A DNA stretch of 8,049 nucleotides from DATAVB01 sp040414495 (GCA_040414495.1 JBEDUI010000048.1:1-8049), one strand, 5' to 3'; positions 1 to 6,674 are shown, counted from the stretch's first letter. Notes: a model not told the origin generated them from the letters alone. Program-made: numbers and translations.

Positions 1-1
1 T

Positions 2-469
2 GCCGCGATGTGGGTAGCGGACAAGCAGGTGACCTCAGTCGTGGCCCGGGGCTCGCGCGGTCGTTTGGCGGCACTGGGCGTGGATACCTGGGACGTGGTG
101 CACGCGCTGTTGACGTTCGCCGACGGAACCACGGCCAACCTGACCTCGAGTTGGGTGCTGCCGAAATCGATGCCCTCGATCGTGGATTTCAAATATCAGG
201 TCGTGGGCACCGAATCCGCGGTGGACGTTGACCTGCAGGATCAGAGCGTGCGGCTGGCAGCCGACAGCTATACCTGGCCCGGCCTGCTCGGCGGTGAAAT
301 CGACGGACGGCTGCAGGGTCCGCCGACCTGGATGGTGCAGTCCTTTGTGTCCAAACTGAACGCGGGCGAGGAAGTCGGCCCCGGCGTCGAGGAGGGCGCG
401 CTGGTTTCCCGGGTCGTACTCGCGATTCTGCGGTCGCTGAATACCGGCGACACCGTGCCGGTTCATTGA
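2..469 (+). CDS. Gfo/Idh/MocA-family oxidoreductase, C-terminal part (5' end outside window)
   Basis: This is the C-terminal substrate-binding half of an NAD(P)-dependent sugar/polyol oxidoreductase. The frame is open from base 2, so the in-frame ATG at 8 is probably internal. The N-terminal Rossmann fold (GxGxxG) and the EKP catalytic motif would lie left of the window. Assignment rests on collinear similarity to the complete paralogue at 5496-6518: both have GVDTWD, a following strand with TSWVLP versus TSWIVP, a shared S-Y-x-W-P segment (SYTWPG versus SYPWVP), and the same ending (ILRSLNTGDTVPV versus VLRSLETGQPVEM). It ends 72 bp before the binding-protein gene. It may belong to the same operon, although a possible promoter lies between them. 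By family it would oxidise a hydroxyl of a sugar, inositol or derivative in the cytosol; the substrate is unknown. Family assignment is fairly sure, specificity is not. Confidence 0.85.
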   Translation, partial: AAMWVADKQVTSVVARGSRGRLAALGVDTWDVVHALLTFADGTTANLTSSWVLPKSMPSIVDFKYQVVGTESAVDVDLQDQSVRLAADSYTWPGLLGGEIDGRLQGPPTWMVQSFVSKLNAGEEVGPGVEEGALVSRVVLAILRSLNTGDTVPVH

Positions 470-473
470 TGCT

Positions 474-484
474 GATTCTGAATC
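474..484. promoter_or_regulatory. Short perfect palindrome, possible operator half-sites
   Basis: GATTC-T-GAATC is an 11-bp palindrome with 5-bp arms, 4 bp after the oxidoreductase stop codon and just upstream of the putative -35 element at 492. The position would suit a regulator site for the transporter operon. An 11-bp palindrome can easily occur by chance, and I do not see it repeated in the gap at 5258-5495, so this is only a weak candidate. Confidence 0.15.
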
Positions 485-491
485 GAGGAGG

Positions 492-520
492 TTGACTTCG
501 CCGCACAACAGTCCAGTAAT
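492..520 (+). promoter_or_regulatory. Candidate SigA-type promoter of the transporter operon
   Basis: TTGACT at 492-497 matches five of six bases of the -35 consensus. It is followed after exactly 17 bp by AGTAAT at 515-520, four of six for the -10. Transcription would start near 527, giving a leader of about 15 nt that still includes the GGAGG ribosome site at 533-537 of the binding-protein gene. Actinobacterial promoters are often degenerate, so this is a reasonable but unproven call. Confidence 0.35.
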
Positions 521-541
521 GCCTGAGCTTACGGAGGCGAG

Positions 542-2011
542 ATGCAGAGCGGCCGACGACGGATACGCACATGGAAACGGGGCGGCTGCGTAGCACTGGC
601 CGCCGTCCTGGCATTTACCGGCCTATCCGCCTGCGCACTGCGCACCAGTGAGTCGCCGAACGAAATTCATGTACTAACCGTTGCCGACCCGTTCTATTAC
701 GCCCTGCAGAAGCTGCTGCCGCAGTTCGAGAAGCAGACCGGCATCAAGGTGAGCATGGAGGGTTTGGACTATGACACCCTCGATTCCCGTTCGACGAATT
801 CCTTTCTCACTCATCAGAGCGACATTGACGTGATCTCGCCGGACTCGACCTGGCTGTCGCGTTTCGTCAACAGCGGCTGGCTGGTCAATCTGGACAGTCG
901 GATCAGCAAGGACCGCAAGGAAGTGAAGCCGCAGGACTTCATTCCGAACGTGGTGCACAGCGGAAACGAATGGAATGGCGGCCTCTACACCGTGCCGGTG
1001 GCCGCGTACGGAATGGATGTGCTGTACCGGCCGGACGTGTTCAAGGCGCTGGGAATCCCCGAGCCGCCGTCGAAGCCGAGCAAGAACTGGACCTGGCAGC
1101 AGTACCTGTCCGACATCAAGAAGATCACCGGCAAGACTGTCAATGGCAAGAAGATGTACGGCACTGTGGTCGCCGGTTCCGGCCCGCAGCCGGTCATCCA
1201 TATGTACAGCCAGTTGGCTGCGAGCATGGGGGCGCGTTGGTTCCGCTCGTTCCCGCAGTCGGTGCCGTGGAACTTCGCGCCAACCCTGGACTCGGCCCGG
1301 AACCGCCAGGCGTTGCGTACCTTCGACGAGCTGTACAAGAACTCGCCGCCCCAGTCCATCAACTACGTGTGGTTCGACGCCGGAACGGCGTTCGCCCAGG
1401 GCAACGTTGGAATGTTCTATTGGTGGACGCCCTATACGTATCTCGTGCAGCGAACCAGCTATATGGGCACCAAAAAGTCCGCTGTCGTCGGCAAATACAA
1501 GGTTGCGCCACTGCCGCAGCAACCTGGTGTGCCGCAGACGATCAGCCTCGGAAATTACTCGTTCGGTATCGGCAAGTACTCGAAAAAGAAGGACGAGGCC
1601 TGGAAGTTCATCAAATGGGCCAGCAGCGCGGCCACCCAGAAGAAGATGGGTTTGCTGCCCAACCACCAGTTCTCCGATTTCGCCCGCAAGTCGCTTTACC
1701 ATGATCCGGACCTGTTGAAGGTCTACGACTACCTGCCGACCCAGTTGCAGAGCCTGCAGTCCGCCAATGGGAAGTTGGTACGGCCACCGATCCCGAACTA
1801 CACCACGATCGAGGGCGACTACGGTCAGGCGGTCAACCAGGTTTTGGCCGGCGACCTGAGCCCGGACAAGGCATTGGCCCAGGTGGAGTCGAAAAGCCGG
1901 TCATTGTTGAAGAACGAGCTGTACCTGCCATGGAAACAGCCGAGCCGTAGCGACACGCTGGCCGCGACCAAAGCGTTGTTGGCGCGGCTGTCGGGGAAGG
2001 GGTCGTCATGA
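542..2011 (+). CDS. Carbohydrate ABC transporter solute-binding lipoprotein
   Basis: Extracytoplasmic solute-binding protein of the family 1 (UgpB/MalE-like) type, 489 aa, which delivers a sugar-like solute to the permeases encoded next. The N-terminus is a lipoprotein signal: a basic stretch with several Arg and a Lys (residues 5-13), a hydrophobic core (about 17-28), and lipobox L-S-A-C with the lipidated Cys at residue 31. The mature protein should therefore be membrane-anchored. Family features include a tGIKV strand after an amphipathic helix (about residues 53-75), GGLYTVPVAAYGMDVLYRPD near 146-165, and NYSFGIGKYSKKKDEAWKFI near 338-357, the usual C-lobe helix. It is somewhat longer than the common 410-450 aa. 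The ATG is supported by GGAGG at 533-537, 4 nt upstream. The stop codon overlaps the next start (ATGA). The ligand cannot be read from sequence: polyol, oligosaccharide or sugar acid are all possible. Confidence 0.93.
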   Translation: MQSGRRRIRTWKRGGCVALAAVLAFTGLSACALRTSESPNEIHVLTVADPFYYALQKLLPQFEKQTGIKVSMEGLDYDTLDSRSTNSFLTHQSDIDVISPDSTWLSRFVNSGWLVNLDSRISKDRKEVKPQDFIPNVVHSGNEWNGGLYTVPVAAYGMDVLYRPDVFKALGIPEPPSKPSKNWTWQQYLSDIKKITGKTVNGKKMYGTVVAGSGPQPVIHMYSQLAASMGARWFRSFPQSVPWNFAPTLDSARNRQALRTFDELYKNSPPQSINYVWFDAGTAFAQGNVGMFYWWTPYTYLVQRTSYMGTKKSAVVGKYKVAPLPQQPGVPQTISLGNYSFGIGKYSKKKDEAWKFIKWASSAATQKKMGLLPNHQFSDFARKSLYHDPDLLKVYDYLPTQLQSLQSANGKLVRPPIPNYTTIEGDYGQAVNQVLAGDLSPDKALAQVESKSRSLLKNELYLPWKQPSRSDTLAATKALLARLSGKGSS

Positions 2012-2943
2012 GTGCGGTGGTGACCCGGCAGTCTCAGGCGCGTCCCACGGCCCGGCCCGCGGCGCGGCGTCGGCGGTGGACCGACGGGCCGATCTTGTGG
2101 CTCTTGCCGTCGGTGATCGTGCTGTTGTTGATCAGCCTTTATCCGCAGTTGTATTCGTTGATCAACAGCTTCCGGTTCTACAACCTCAGTGTGGCGGCCC
2201 ATCCGCTGGGCTTCGCCGGCGCCGGGAATTATGTCGCGGCATTTACCGACACCGATTTCCTGAACGCCTTGGCTCGTACCACGCTCTTTGCCATCGCCAC
2301 CACGGCGGCGGAGATCGTGTTCGGTTTGCTGGTGGCGTTGCTGCTGCGCGAAAAACTGCGCGGCGTCCGACTGGCCCGCAGCCTGCTGATCATGCCGACC
2401 GCCATTGCGCCGGCCATTGCCGGATTGGCATTTCGCAGCATGTACGAGCCGGACGGCGGGTTGATCCCGTACCTGCTGCAAAAAGTGGGCATCGGCGTGC
2501 CGTCGCAGGGAATTCTGGGTTCACGCAGCACCGCGCTGGCGGCGGTCGGGCTCACCGACGTGTGGCAGTGGACGCCATTCGCGGCCTTGATCCTGCTCGC
2601 CGCCATGCAGGGCGTCTCGGTCGATGTCCTGGAGGCCGGTCGTATCGACGGTGCGAACAGTTGGCAGGTGTTCCGGTCGATCGTGCTGCCGTTGATCCGG
2701 CCGGTGATCATTACCGTGACGCTGTTGCGGTTCATCTCCACGTTCAACGTTTTCGACATCATTTATGTCGAGACCCGCGGCGGGCCGGGCGTGAGCACGA
2801 CCGTCACCGGACTCGACGTCTATTACAACGGCCTCACGTACTACAACATCGGGTACGCCTCGGCGTTGACCTGGATCATCACAGTGCTGGTGGCGATCGT
2901 GATCAACCTCTATCTGGCCACCACCGGCCGCAAAGGACGGTGA
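2008..2943 (+). CDS. Sugar ABC transporter permease, MalF/UgpA type
   Basis: Inner-membrane permease of 311 aa, binding-protein-dependent transport family (MetI-like fold). After a basic cytoplasmic tail (residues 1-27) there are about six hydrophobic segments, near 28-52, 90-114, 123-144, 175-201, 228-252 and 283-305. The cytoplasmic EAA loop, which contacts the ATPase, is clear: EAGRIDGA at 209-216, then a conserved LP (228-229) and a further Pro at 232, in the spacing expected for the EAA-xxx-G motif. The ATG overlaps the binding-protein stop by 4 bp (ATGA), and AAGGGG at 1997-2002 is a good ribosome site, so translational coupling is likely. It should heterodimerise with the permease encoded 4 bp downstream. 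No nucleotide-binding subunit is encoded in the window. Confidence 0.94.
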   Translation: MSAVVTRQSQARPTARPAARRRRWTDGPILWLLPSVIVLLLISLYPQLYSLINSFRFYNLSVAAHPLGFAGAGNYVAAFTDTDFLNALARTTLFAIATTAAEIVFGLLVALLLREKLRGVRLARSLLIMPTAIAPAIAGLAFRSMYEPDGGLIPYLLQKVGIGVPSQGILGSRSTALAAVGLTDVWQWTPFAALILLAAMQGVSVDVLEAGRIDGANSWQVFRSIVLPLIRPVIITVTLLRFISTFNVFDIIYVETRGGPGVSTTVTGLDVYYNGLTYYNIGYASALTWIITVLVAIVINLYLATTGRKGR

Positions 2944-2947
2944 TCGC

Positions 2948-3802
2948 ATGTCGGTGTATGAGCACTCGCGGCGCCCTGCCATGTCGAAACTACGGCGACC
3001 GCTGCTGTATCTGGCGTTGATCGTTGTCGTTGTCGTGTTTCTGGTTCCTATTCTCTGGCTGGTGTTGTTGGCAATTCGCCCGGCCAGCGTGGCGGCGGGC
3101 AATCCGCTGAACCTGAACTTCACTCCGGACTGGTCGGCGTTCAGCTACGTTTTCGGATCCTCGGGCGTTGGTCGCAATGCGTTGATCTCCAGCGTGGTGC
3201 AGTCCGGGTTCGCCACCGTGATCGCGCTGCCGTTGGCAATTCTGGCCTGTTACGGCCTGACCCGGTTCCAGTACCGCGGGCGGGAGGCGCTCTCGCTGTG
3301 GTATTTGGGCCTGATGCTGGCCCCGCCGGTGGTCTTTGTCATTCCGCTGTTCGTGGTGTTGTCCCAAGTGAATTTCATCGGCGGCGACTGGGGCGTGATC
3401 GTTGCGTACCAGACGTTTGCGATCCCGCTGGCCGTACTACTGCTGCGTAACTTCTTCGAGGACGTGCCGGTCGAGATCGAGGAAGCGGCCATGATGGACG
3501 GTTGTGGCCGCGGTCAGCTGCTGGTCCGGGTTTTTCTGCCGATGGTGGTTCCGGGCCTGGTCGTGGCCGGAATATTCGTGTTCTGTTTCTGCTGGAACAA
3601 TTTGATTTTCGCGATGCCGCTGACCGGCGGGGTCTCGGTTCCATTGACTGTACGGGCATTGAGCTTCTTCGCGACAAGTGGTATCTCGTGGAATTACATC
3701 GGGGCGACCGCGGTGGTGAGCATGATCGTGCCGATGGTGCTGTTCTGGGCATTTCGCAAGCATCTGGTGTCAGGTCTGACCTTCGGCGCGGTGAAGGGGT
3801 GA
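2948..3802 (+). CDS. Sugar ABC transporter permease, MalG/UgpE type
   Basis: Second permease of the importer, 284 aa. It has a short cytoplasmic N-terminus and about six membrane segments, near 18-43, 80-103, 115-138, 148-167, 199-222 and 248-270. The EAA loop is at 179-185 (E-A-A-M-M-D-G), followed by the LP at 197-198 and a further Pro at 202. The usual Ala after the Gly is Cys186 here. The C-terminus (SGLTFGAVKG) is the typical MalG-like ending. The ATG at 2948 lies 4 bp after the previous stop with AAGGA at 2933-2937, about 10 nt away. A second in-frame ATG at 2981 (residue 12) would also leave a complete protein, so the exact start is uncertain. It ends 6 bp before the aldehyde dehydrogenase, so it is clearly part of the same transcript. 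Confidence 0.94.
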   Translation: MSVYEHSRRPAMSKLRRPLLYLALIVVVVVFLVPILWLVLLAIRPASVAAGNPLNLNFTPDWSAFSYVFGSSGVGRNALISSVVQSGFATVIALPLAILACYGLTRFQYRGREALSLWYLGLMLAPPVVFVIPLFVVLSQVNFIGGDWGVIVAYQTFAIPLAVLLLRNFFEDVPVEIEEAAMMDGCGRGQLLVRVFLPMVVPGLVVAGIFVFCFCWNNLIFAMPLTGGVSVPLTVRALSFFATSGISWNYIGATAVVSMIVPMVLFWAFRKHLVSGLTFGAVKG

Positions 3803-3808
3803 GGCGGG

Positions 3809-5257
3809 ATGAGGAAATGCGAGCTGTATATCGGCGGGCGGTGGCTGCCGAGCGAGTCCGGGCAGACGTTCGAGTCGACGAATCCGGCCACGGGCGAGCC
3901 GGTCGCGCTGCTTCAGCAGGGCTGTGTGTCCGATGTGGACGCTGCCGTGGCCGCGGCCGGCGCGGCTTTCCGCCAGCTTCGCCGCATGCCGGTGTGGGAT
4001 CGGGCGGCGCTGTGCGAGCGGGTGGCGGAAACGTTGACCGGGCGGCGGGAGGAGTTGGCCCGCGCGTTGTCGGCCGAGCAGGGCAAGCCGCTGCACACCG
4101 AGGCGTACGGCGAAATTGACACCGCCATTTCCGGATTCGCCGAAGCGGCCGGTCACATCAAGCACCTAAACGGCGACACGATGCCGGCCATCGACCCGGG
4201 CAAGCGGGTGCTGACCCGGCGCGAGCCCCGCGGCGTATACGCGGTGGTGACGCCGTGGAATTTCCCGGTCAACATCCCGACCGAATACCTCGCTCCGGCC
4301 CTGGCGACCGGAAATGCGGTCGTCTGGGTACCGGCGCCGACCACCAGTTACGTGGCCGTGTTGCTGGCCGAGGTATTCGAGCAGGCCGGGGTCCCCGCTG
4401 GCGCGCTCAATCTGGTGACCGGCGTGGGCGCGGTGGTGGGCGATGCGGCCGTCGCGCATCCGGGCACGCAGGCGGTGGGGTTCACCGGCAGCACCGCCAC
4501 CGGGCACACGATCGCCGCCCGCGCCGCCGGTAAACCGTTGCTGTTGGAATTGGGTGGCAACGGTCCGAGCATCGTGTTCGCCGACGCGGACCTGGCCACC
4601 GCGGCCACGGCCATTGCGAGCGGTTCGTTCTTCAACGCCGGCCAGGTGTGTGCCGCGAGCGAGGTGATCTTCGCTCAACGCGGTGTGGCGGGGGAGTTGG
4701 CCGATTTGCTGTCGGACGCGGCCCGGGCGGTGCGCCTCGGCGCACCCGACGACCCGGCCACCACGATGGGTCCGCTGAACAACCCGTCGGTGGCCGCGAA
4801 AATGGACCGCCATCTGGACGACGCCCGGAGTCGGGGATCGCGAGTGCTGGTCGGCGGCGGGCGGGCACCCGAGTACGGGTCGGAGTTGTTCTATGCCCCG
4901 ACCGTGCTGACCGACGTTCCGGCCGATGCGGTGCTGGTGGCCGAGGAGAGTTTCGGCCCGCTCGCCCCGGTGGTGCCGTTCGACACGGAGGAGGAGGTGC
5001 TGGCGTTAGCCGATGCGCCGCAATTCGGCCTGGTGGCGTCGGTGTGGACGTCGAATGCCGGGCGGGCCTTCCGGGTGGCCGAATCGCTGCGTACCGGGAT
5101 TGTGAACGTCAACGAAAGCACGTCGTACTGGGAAATTCATATTCCATTCGGTGGCGGTAGCGGGACCGGCAGCGGCGTTGGCAGATTAGGCGGAATGCAC
5201 ACGCTACGGGAAATGACCGACCTGAAAACTATTACGCTCGATATCACCCGTTTCTAG
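3809..5257 (+). CDS. NAD(P)-dependent aldehyde dehydrogenase
   Basis: Soluble ALDH-superfamily enzyme, 482 aa, a usual full length, oxidising an aldehyde to the carboxylate. Catalytic positions are intact: VTPWN with Asn151, LELGG with the general base Glu247, GQVC with nucleophile Cys281, and EESFGP at 379-384. Spacings match classical ALDHs (Glu to Cys is 34 residues). FTGSTATG is the nucleotide-loop motif. The C-terminus (PFGG...GSGVGRLGG...) resembles the benzaldehyde/vanillin/semialdehyde-type branch. Unusual: the position of the conserved cofactor-binding Lys (VxKP), 23 residues after the catalytic Asn, is Val174 (VVWVPAP). Two rare TTA leucine codons occur at residues 400 and 460. It starts 6 bp after the permease stop, with AAGGGG at 3794-3799. 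Co-transcription with the importer suggests it handles an aldehyde made from the imported compound; the substrate is unknown. Confidence 0.93.
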   Translation: MRKCELYIGGRWLPSESGQTFESTNPATGEPVALLQQGCVSDVDAAVAAAGAAFRQLRRMPVWDRAALCERVAETLTGRREELARALSAEQGKPLHTEAYGEIDTAISGFAEAAGHIKHLNGDTMPAIDPGKRVLTRREPRGVYAVVTPWNFPVNIPTEYLAPALATGNAVVWVPAPTTSYVAVLLAEVFEQAGVPAGALNLVTGVGAVVGDAAVAHPGTQAVGFTGSTATGHTIAARAAGKPLLLELGGNGPSIVFADADLATAATAIASGSFFNAGQVCAASEVIFAQRGVAGELADLLSDAARAVRLGAPDDPATTMGPLNNPSVAAKMDRHLDDARSRGSRVLVGGGRAPEYGSELFYAPTVLTDVPADAVLVAEESFGPLAPVVPFDTEEEVLALADAPQFGLVASVWTSNAGRAFRVAESLRTGIVNVNESTSYWEIHIPFGGGSGTGSGVGRLGGMHTLREMTDLKTITLDITRF

Positions 5258-5331
5258 ACCGATCACGGCTGACGGCACCACAATGAAGAACAGTCCGTCT
5301 CGAGATCGATCCCCGCCGGCTGCTCACCGAC

Positions 5332-5367
5332 CCGGCCTGTCGCATAGCCCGACATGCTCGGGGCCGG
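5332..5367 (+). terminator. Nested stem-loop in the gap after the ALDH gene, possible terminator
   Basis: CCGGCC at 5332-5337 pairs with GGCCGG at 5362-5367. It encloses a smaller hairpin, CCCGA at 5348-5352 with TCGGG at 5358-5362, which shares one base with the outer arm. It begins 75 bp after the ALDH stop. There is no T tract after it, as is common for actinobacterial terminators, so it could equally be an RNA structure or chance in GC-rich DNA. The rest of the 238-bp gap (5258-5495) holds no convincing promoter or gene. An 8-bp palindrome TCTCGAGA lies at 5298-5305. Confidence 0.3.
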
Positions 5368-5495
5368 AACCAGACCCGGTAGCCCAGCCTACATGGCACA
5401 CGTTTCAGACGACCACCATCGCATTGGTCTCTATAGGTGCGCACAACCCATCGCTCGAATAGGTCAAGTCAGATTGAGTGTTCTAGGAGGCGATC

Positions 5496-6518
5496 GTGTC
5501 GGAAAAGCTGAAGGTCGGCGTTGTCGGGCTCGGCCTGTGGGGCCAGAACCATCCGTTGGTGTACGACGACTATTCCCGCGCGGAGTTGGCGGTCGTGTGC
5601 GATCTTGACGCCGACCGGGCCCGTACGATCGCCGAGAAATTCCGCTGCGACTGGACCACGGACGTCGCCGAGCTCGCCAGCAGCGACATCTCGGCGTTCA
5701 GTGTGGCGACGCCGGACCACACTCATTTCGCCCCGGCCAGCACATTGCTGAAAGCGGGCAAGCACGTACTCATCGAAAAGCCGCTGACAACGGATTTGGA
5801 TGAGGCAAAGGCGTTGGCCGATCTGGCCGAAGCGGGCTCGGGTTCGGCCATGGTCGATTTCCATCTGCGTTGGAATCCACAGTGGAGCATGATCAAGGAT
5901 TCGCTGGAATCCGGGGGAATCGGCGATCCAGTGATGGGTTACATCCGACTCTCGGATGCGATCGAGGTCGCGGAGAACTGGCTGAGTTGGGCCGGTCGTT
6001 CCGGTCCGCAGTGGTTCCTTTTCCCGCACACGATGGATCTGATGCGCTGGGTGATCGGTCAGGAGCCGCGCCGGGTCTTCGCCAGCGGTCACCGGGGTGT
6101 GCTGGCCGCCAAAGGCGTGGATACCTGGGACTGCATTCAGGCGCTGGTGGAATTCGATACCTGCCGGGTGACGTTCGAAACGTCCTGGATCGTGCCCAAC
6201 GCAAATCCGAGCGTGACCGACTGCCACATGACGTTGTACGGCTCGACCGGGAAAATCGAGTACGACCAGGACTTCGCCGGGATCTCGTTCACCACCGATC
6301 GGTACAGCTATCCGTGGGTCCCGTTGGGGAAAAAGGACCGGTACGGGCGGCTGGATCACTTCATGTACGCGCCGATGCGGTATTTCGTCGATTGCGTGCT
6401 AGATGGTGTCCGCCCGGAATGCACGATCGCCGACGGCGTAGTGAACGTGGCGATGATTCACGCTGTGCTCCGTTCGCTGGAAACCGGCCAACCGGTCGAG
6501 ATGGCCGAGTTCGTCTAG
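5496..6518 (+). CDS. Gfo/Idh/MocA-family NAD(P)-dependent oxidoreductase
   Basis: Complete cytosolic sugar/polyol-type dehydrogenase, 340 aa, the normal family length. The N-terminal Rossmann domain (about 1-120) has GLGLWG at 11-16 for dinucleotide binding, an acidic strand end (VVCDLD) and IEKPL with catalytic Lys95. The C-terminal domain (about 125-335) carries His178 in FPHTMDLMRW, at the place of the His of the family's DxxxH motif. The Asp four residues earlier is Phe174 here, an atypical active site. The GTG start is supported by AGGAGG at 5485-5490, 5 nt upstream; the next in-frame ATG is far inside. It is paralogous to the truncated gene at 2-469 and shares GVDTWD (207-212). It stands 238 bp from the ALDH gene and ahead of a strong hairpin, so it may be its own transcript within the same catabolic locus. 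The family is clear, the substrate unknown. Confidence 0.93.
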   Translation: MSEKLKVGVVGLGLWGQNHPLVYDDYSRAELAVVCDLDADRARTIAEKFRCDWTTDVAELASSDISAFSVATPDHTHFAPASTLLKAGKHVLIEKPLTTDLDEAKALADLAEAGSGSAMVDFHLRWNPQWSMIKDSLESGGIGDPVMGYIRLSDAIEVAENWLSWAGRSGPQWFLFPHTMDLMRWVIGQEPRRVFASGHRGVLAAKGVDTWDCIQALVEFDTCRVTFETSWIVPNANPSVTDCHMTLYGSTGKIEYDQDFAGISFTTDRYSYPWVPLGKKDRYGRLDHFMYAPMRYFVDCVLDGVRPECTIADGVVNVAMIHAVLRSLETGQPVEMAEFV

Positions 6519-6534
6519 CGACGCGCAAAATGTG

Positions 6535-6553
6535 CCGAGCCGTGTCGGCTCGG
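6535..6553 (+). terminator. Strong hairpin after the oxidoreductase gene
   Basis: CCGAGCCG at 6535-6542 and CGGCTCGG at 6546-6553 form a perfect 8-bp GC-rich stem with loop TGT (or 7 bp with a 5-nt loop), 16 bp after the stop codon. There is no T run downstream; an AAAA run precedes it at 6527-6530, which would be a U tract only for transcripts coming from the right. Its position makes it a likely end of the oxidoreductase transcript and separates the metabolic cluster from the signalling genes. Confidence 0.6.
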
Positions 6554-6579
6554 TGGGTGACCAGAAATGCGTCCGGCCG

Positions 6580-6674
6580 GGTGGGGTGGCAAGACGTGCG
6601 CGGGGCGGGGTTGGCTGGTGGGGTGGCAAGACGTGCGCCGGGCGAAGTCGGCCGGGCGGGGTGACAAGATGGGC
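6580..6674. repeat. G-rich imperfect direct repeats upstream of the kinase gene
   Basis: A 22-bp unit containing GGGGTGGCAAGACGTGCGC occurs identically at 6580-6601 and 6617-6638. A degenerate third copy (GGGGTGACAAGATGGGC core) lies at 6655-6674, ending 2 bp before the kinase start codon. The starts are spaced 37 and 38 bp. A weaker relative (GGTGGGTGACCAGAAATGCG) lies at 6552-6571. Separators of about 15 bp are G-rich and not identical. The third copy overlaps where the ribosome site of the kinase should be. The stretch fills most of the 158-bp gap; no clear promoter is visible in it. It could be regulator-binding sites or a decaying tandem duplication. Confidence 0.65.

Noticed and set aside
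542..640. Tat signal because of the Arg run in the binding-protein leader
   Set aside because: The run does not fit the S/T-RR-x-F-L-K pattern well. The lipobox LSAC is sufficient and explains the leader as an ordinary lipoprotein signal.
674..1702. Long open frame of 342 codons on the minus strand
   Set aside because: It is antisense to the binding-protein gene, which has a lipobox, family motifs and a ribosome site. The minus-strand product is Arg/His-rich without recognisable motifs, typical of an antisense shadow in GC-rich DNA.
5283..5462. 59-codon + strand frame in the gap after the ALDH gene
   Set aside because: It has no ribosome site, a Pro/Ser/Thr-rich composition with no hydrophobic or motif structure, and it spans the stem-loop. 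It is probably chance.
5469..6359. Open frame of 296 codons on the minus strand
   Set aside because: It lies opposite the clear Gfo/Idh/MocA gene and has no motif or good ribosome site.
2..6518. Assigning the cluster to myo-inositol, sulfoquinovose or another named pathway
   Set aside because: MocA-type dehydrogenases, a family 1 binding protein and an ALDH are shared by many pathways. No diagnostic enzyme (such as IolE/IolD-like, monooxygenase or aldolase) is in the window.
6527..6553. Bidirectional terminator
   Set aside because: The AAAA before the hairpin would give a U tract only to leftward transcripts. There is no minus-strand gene to the right in this window, so I keep only the + strand reading.
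6580..6674. CRISPR-like array
   Set aside because: Only two exact copies exist, separators are about 15 bp and G-rich, the third copy is degenerate, and no cas genes are present.
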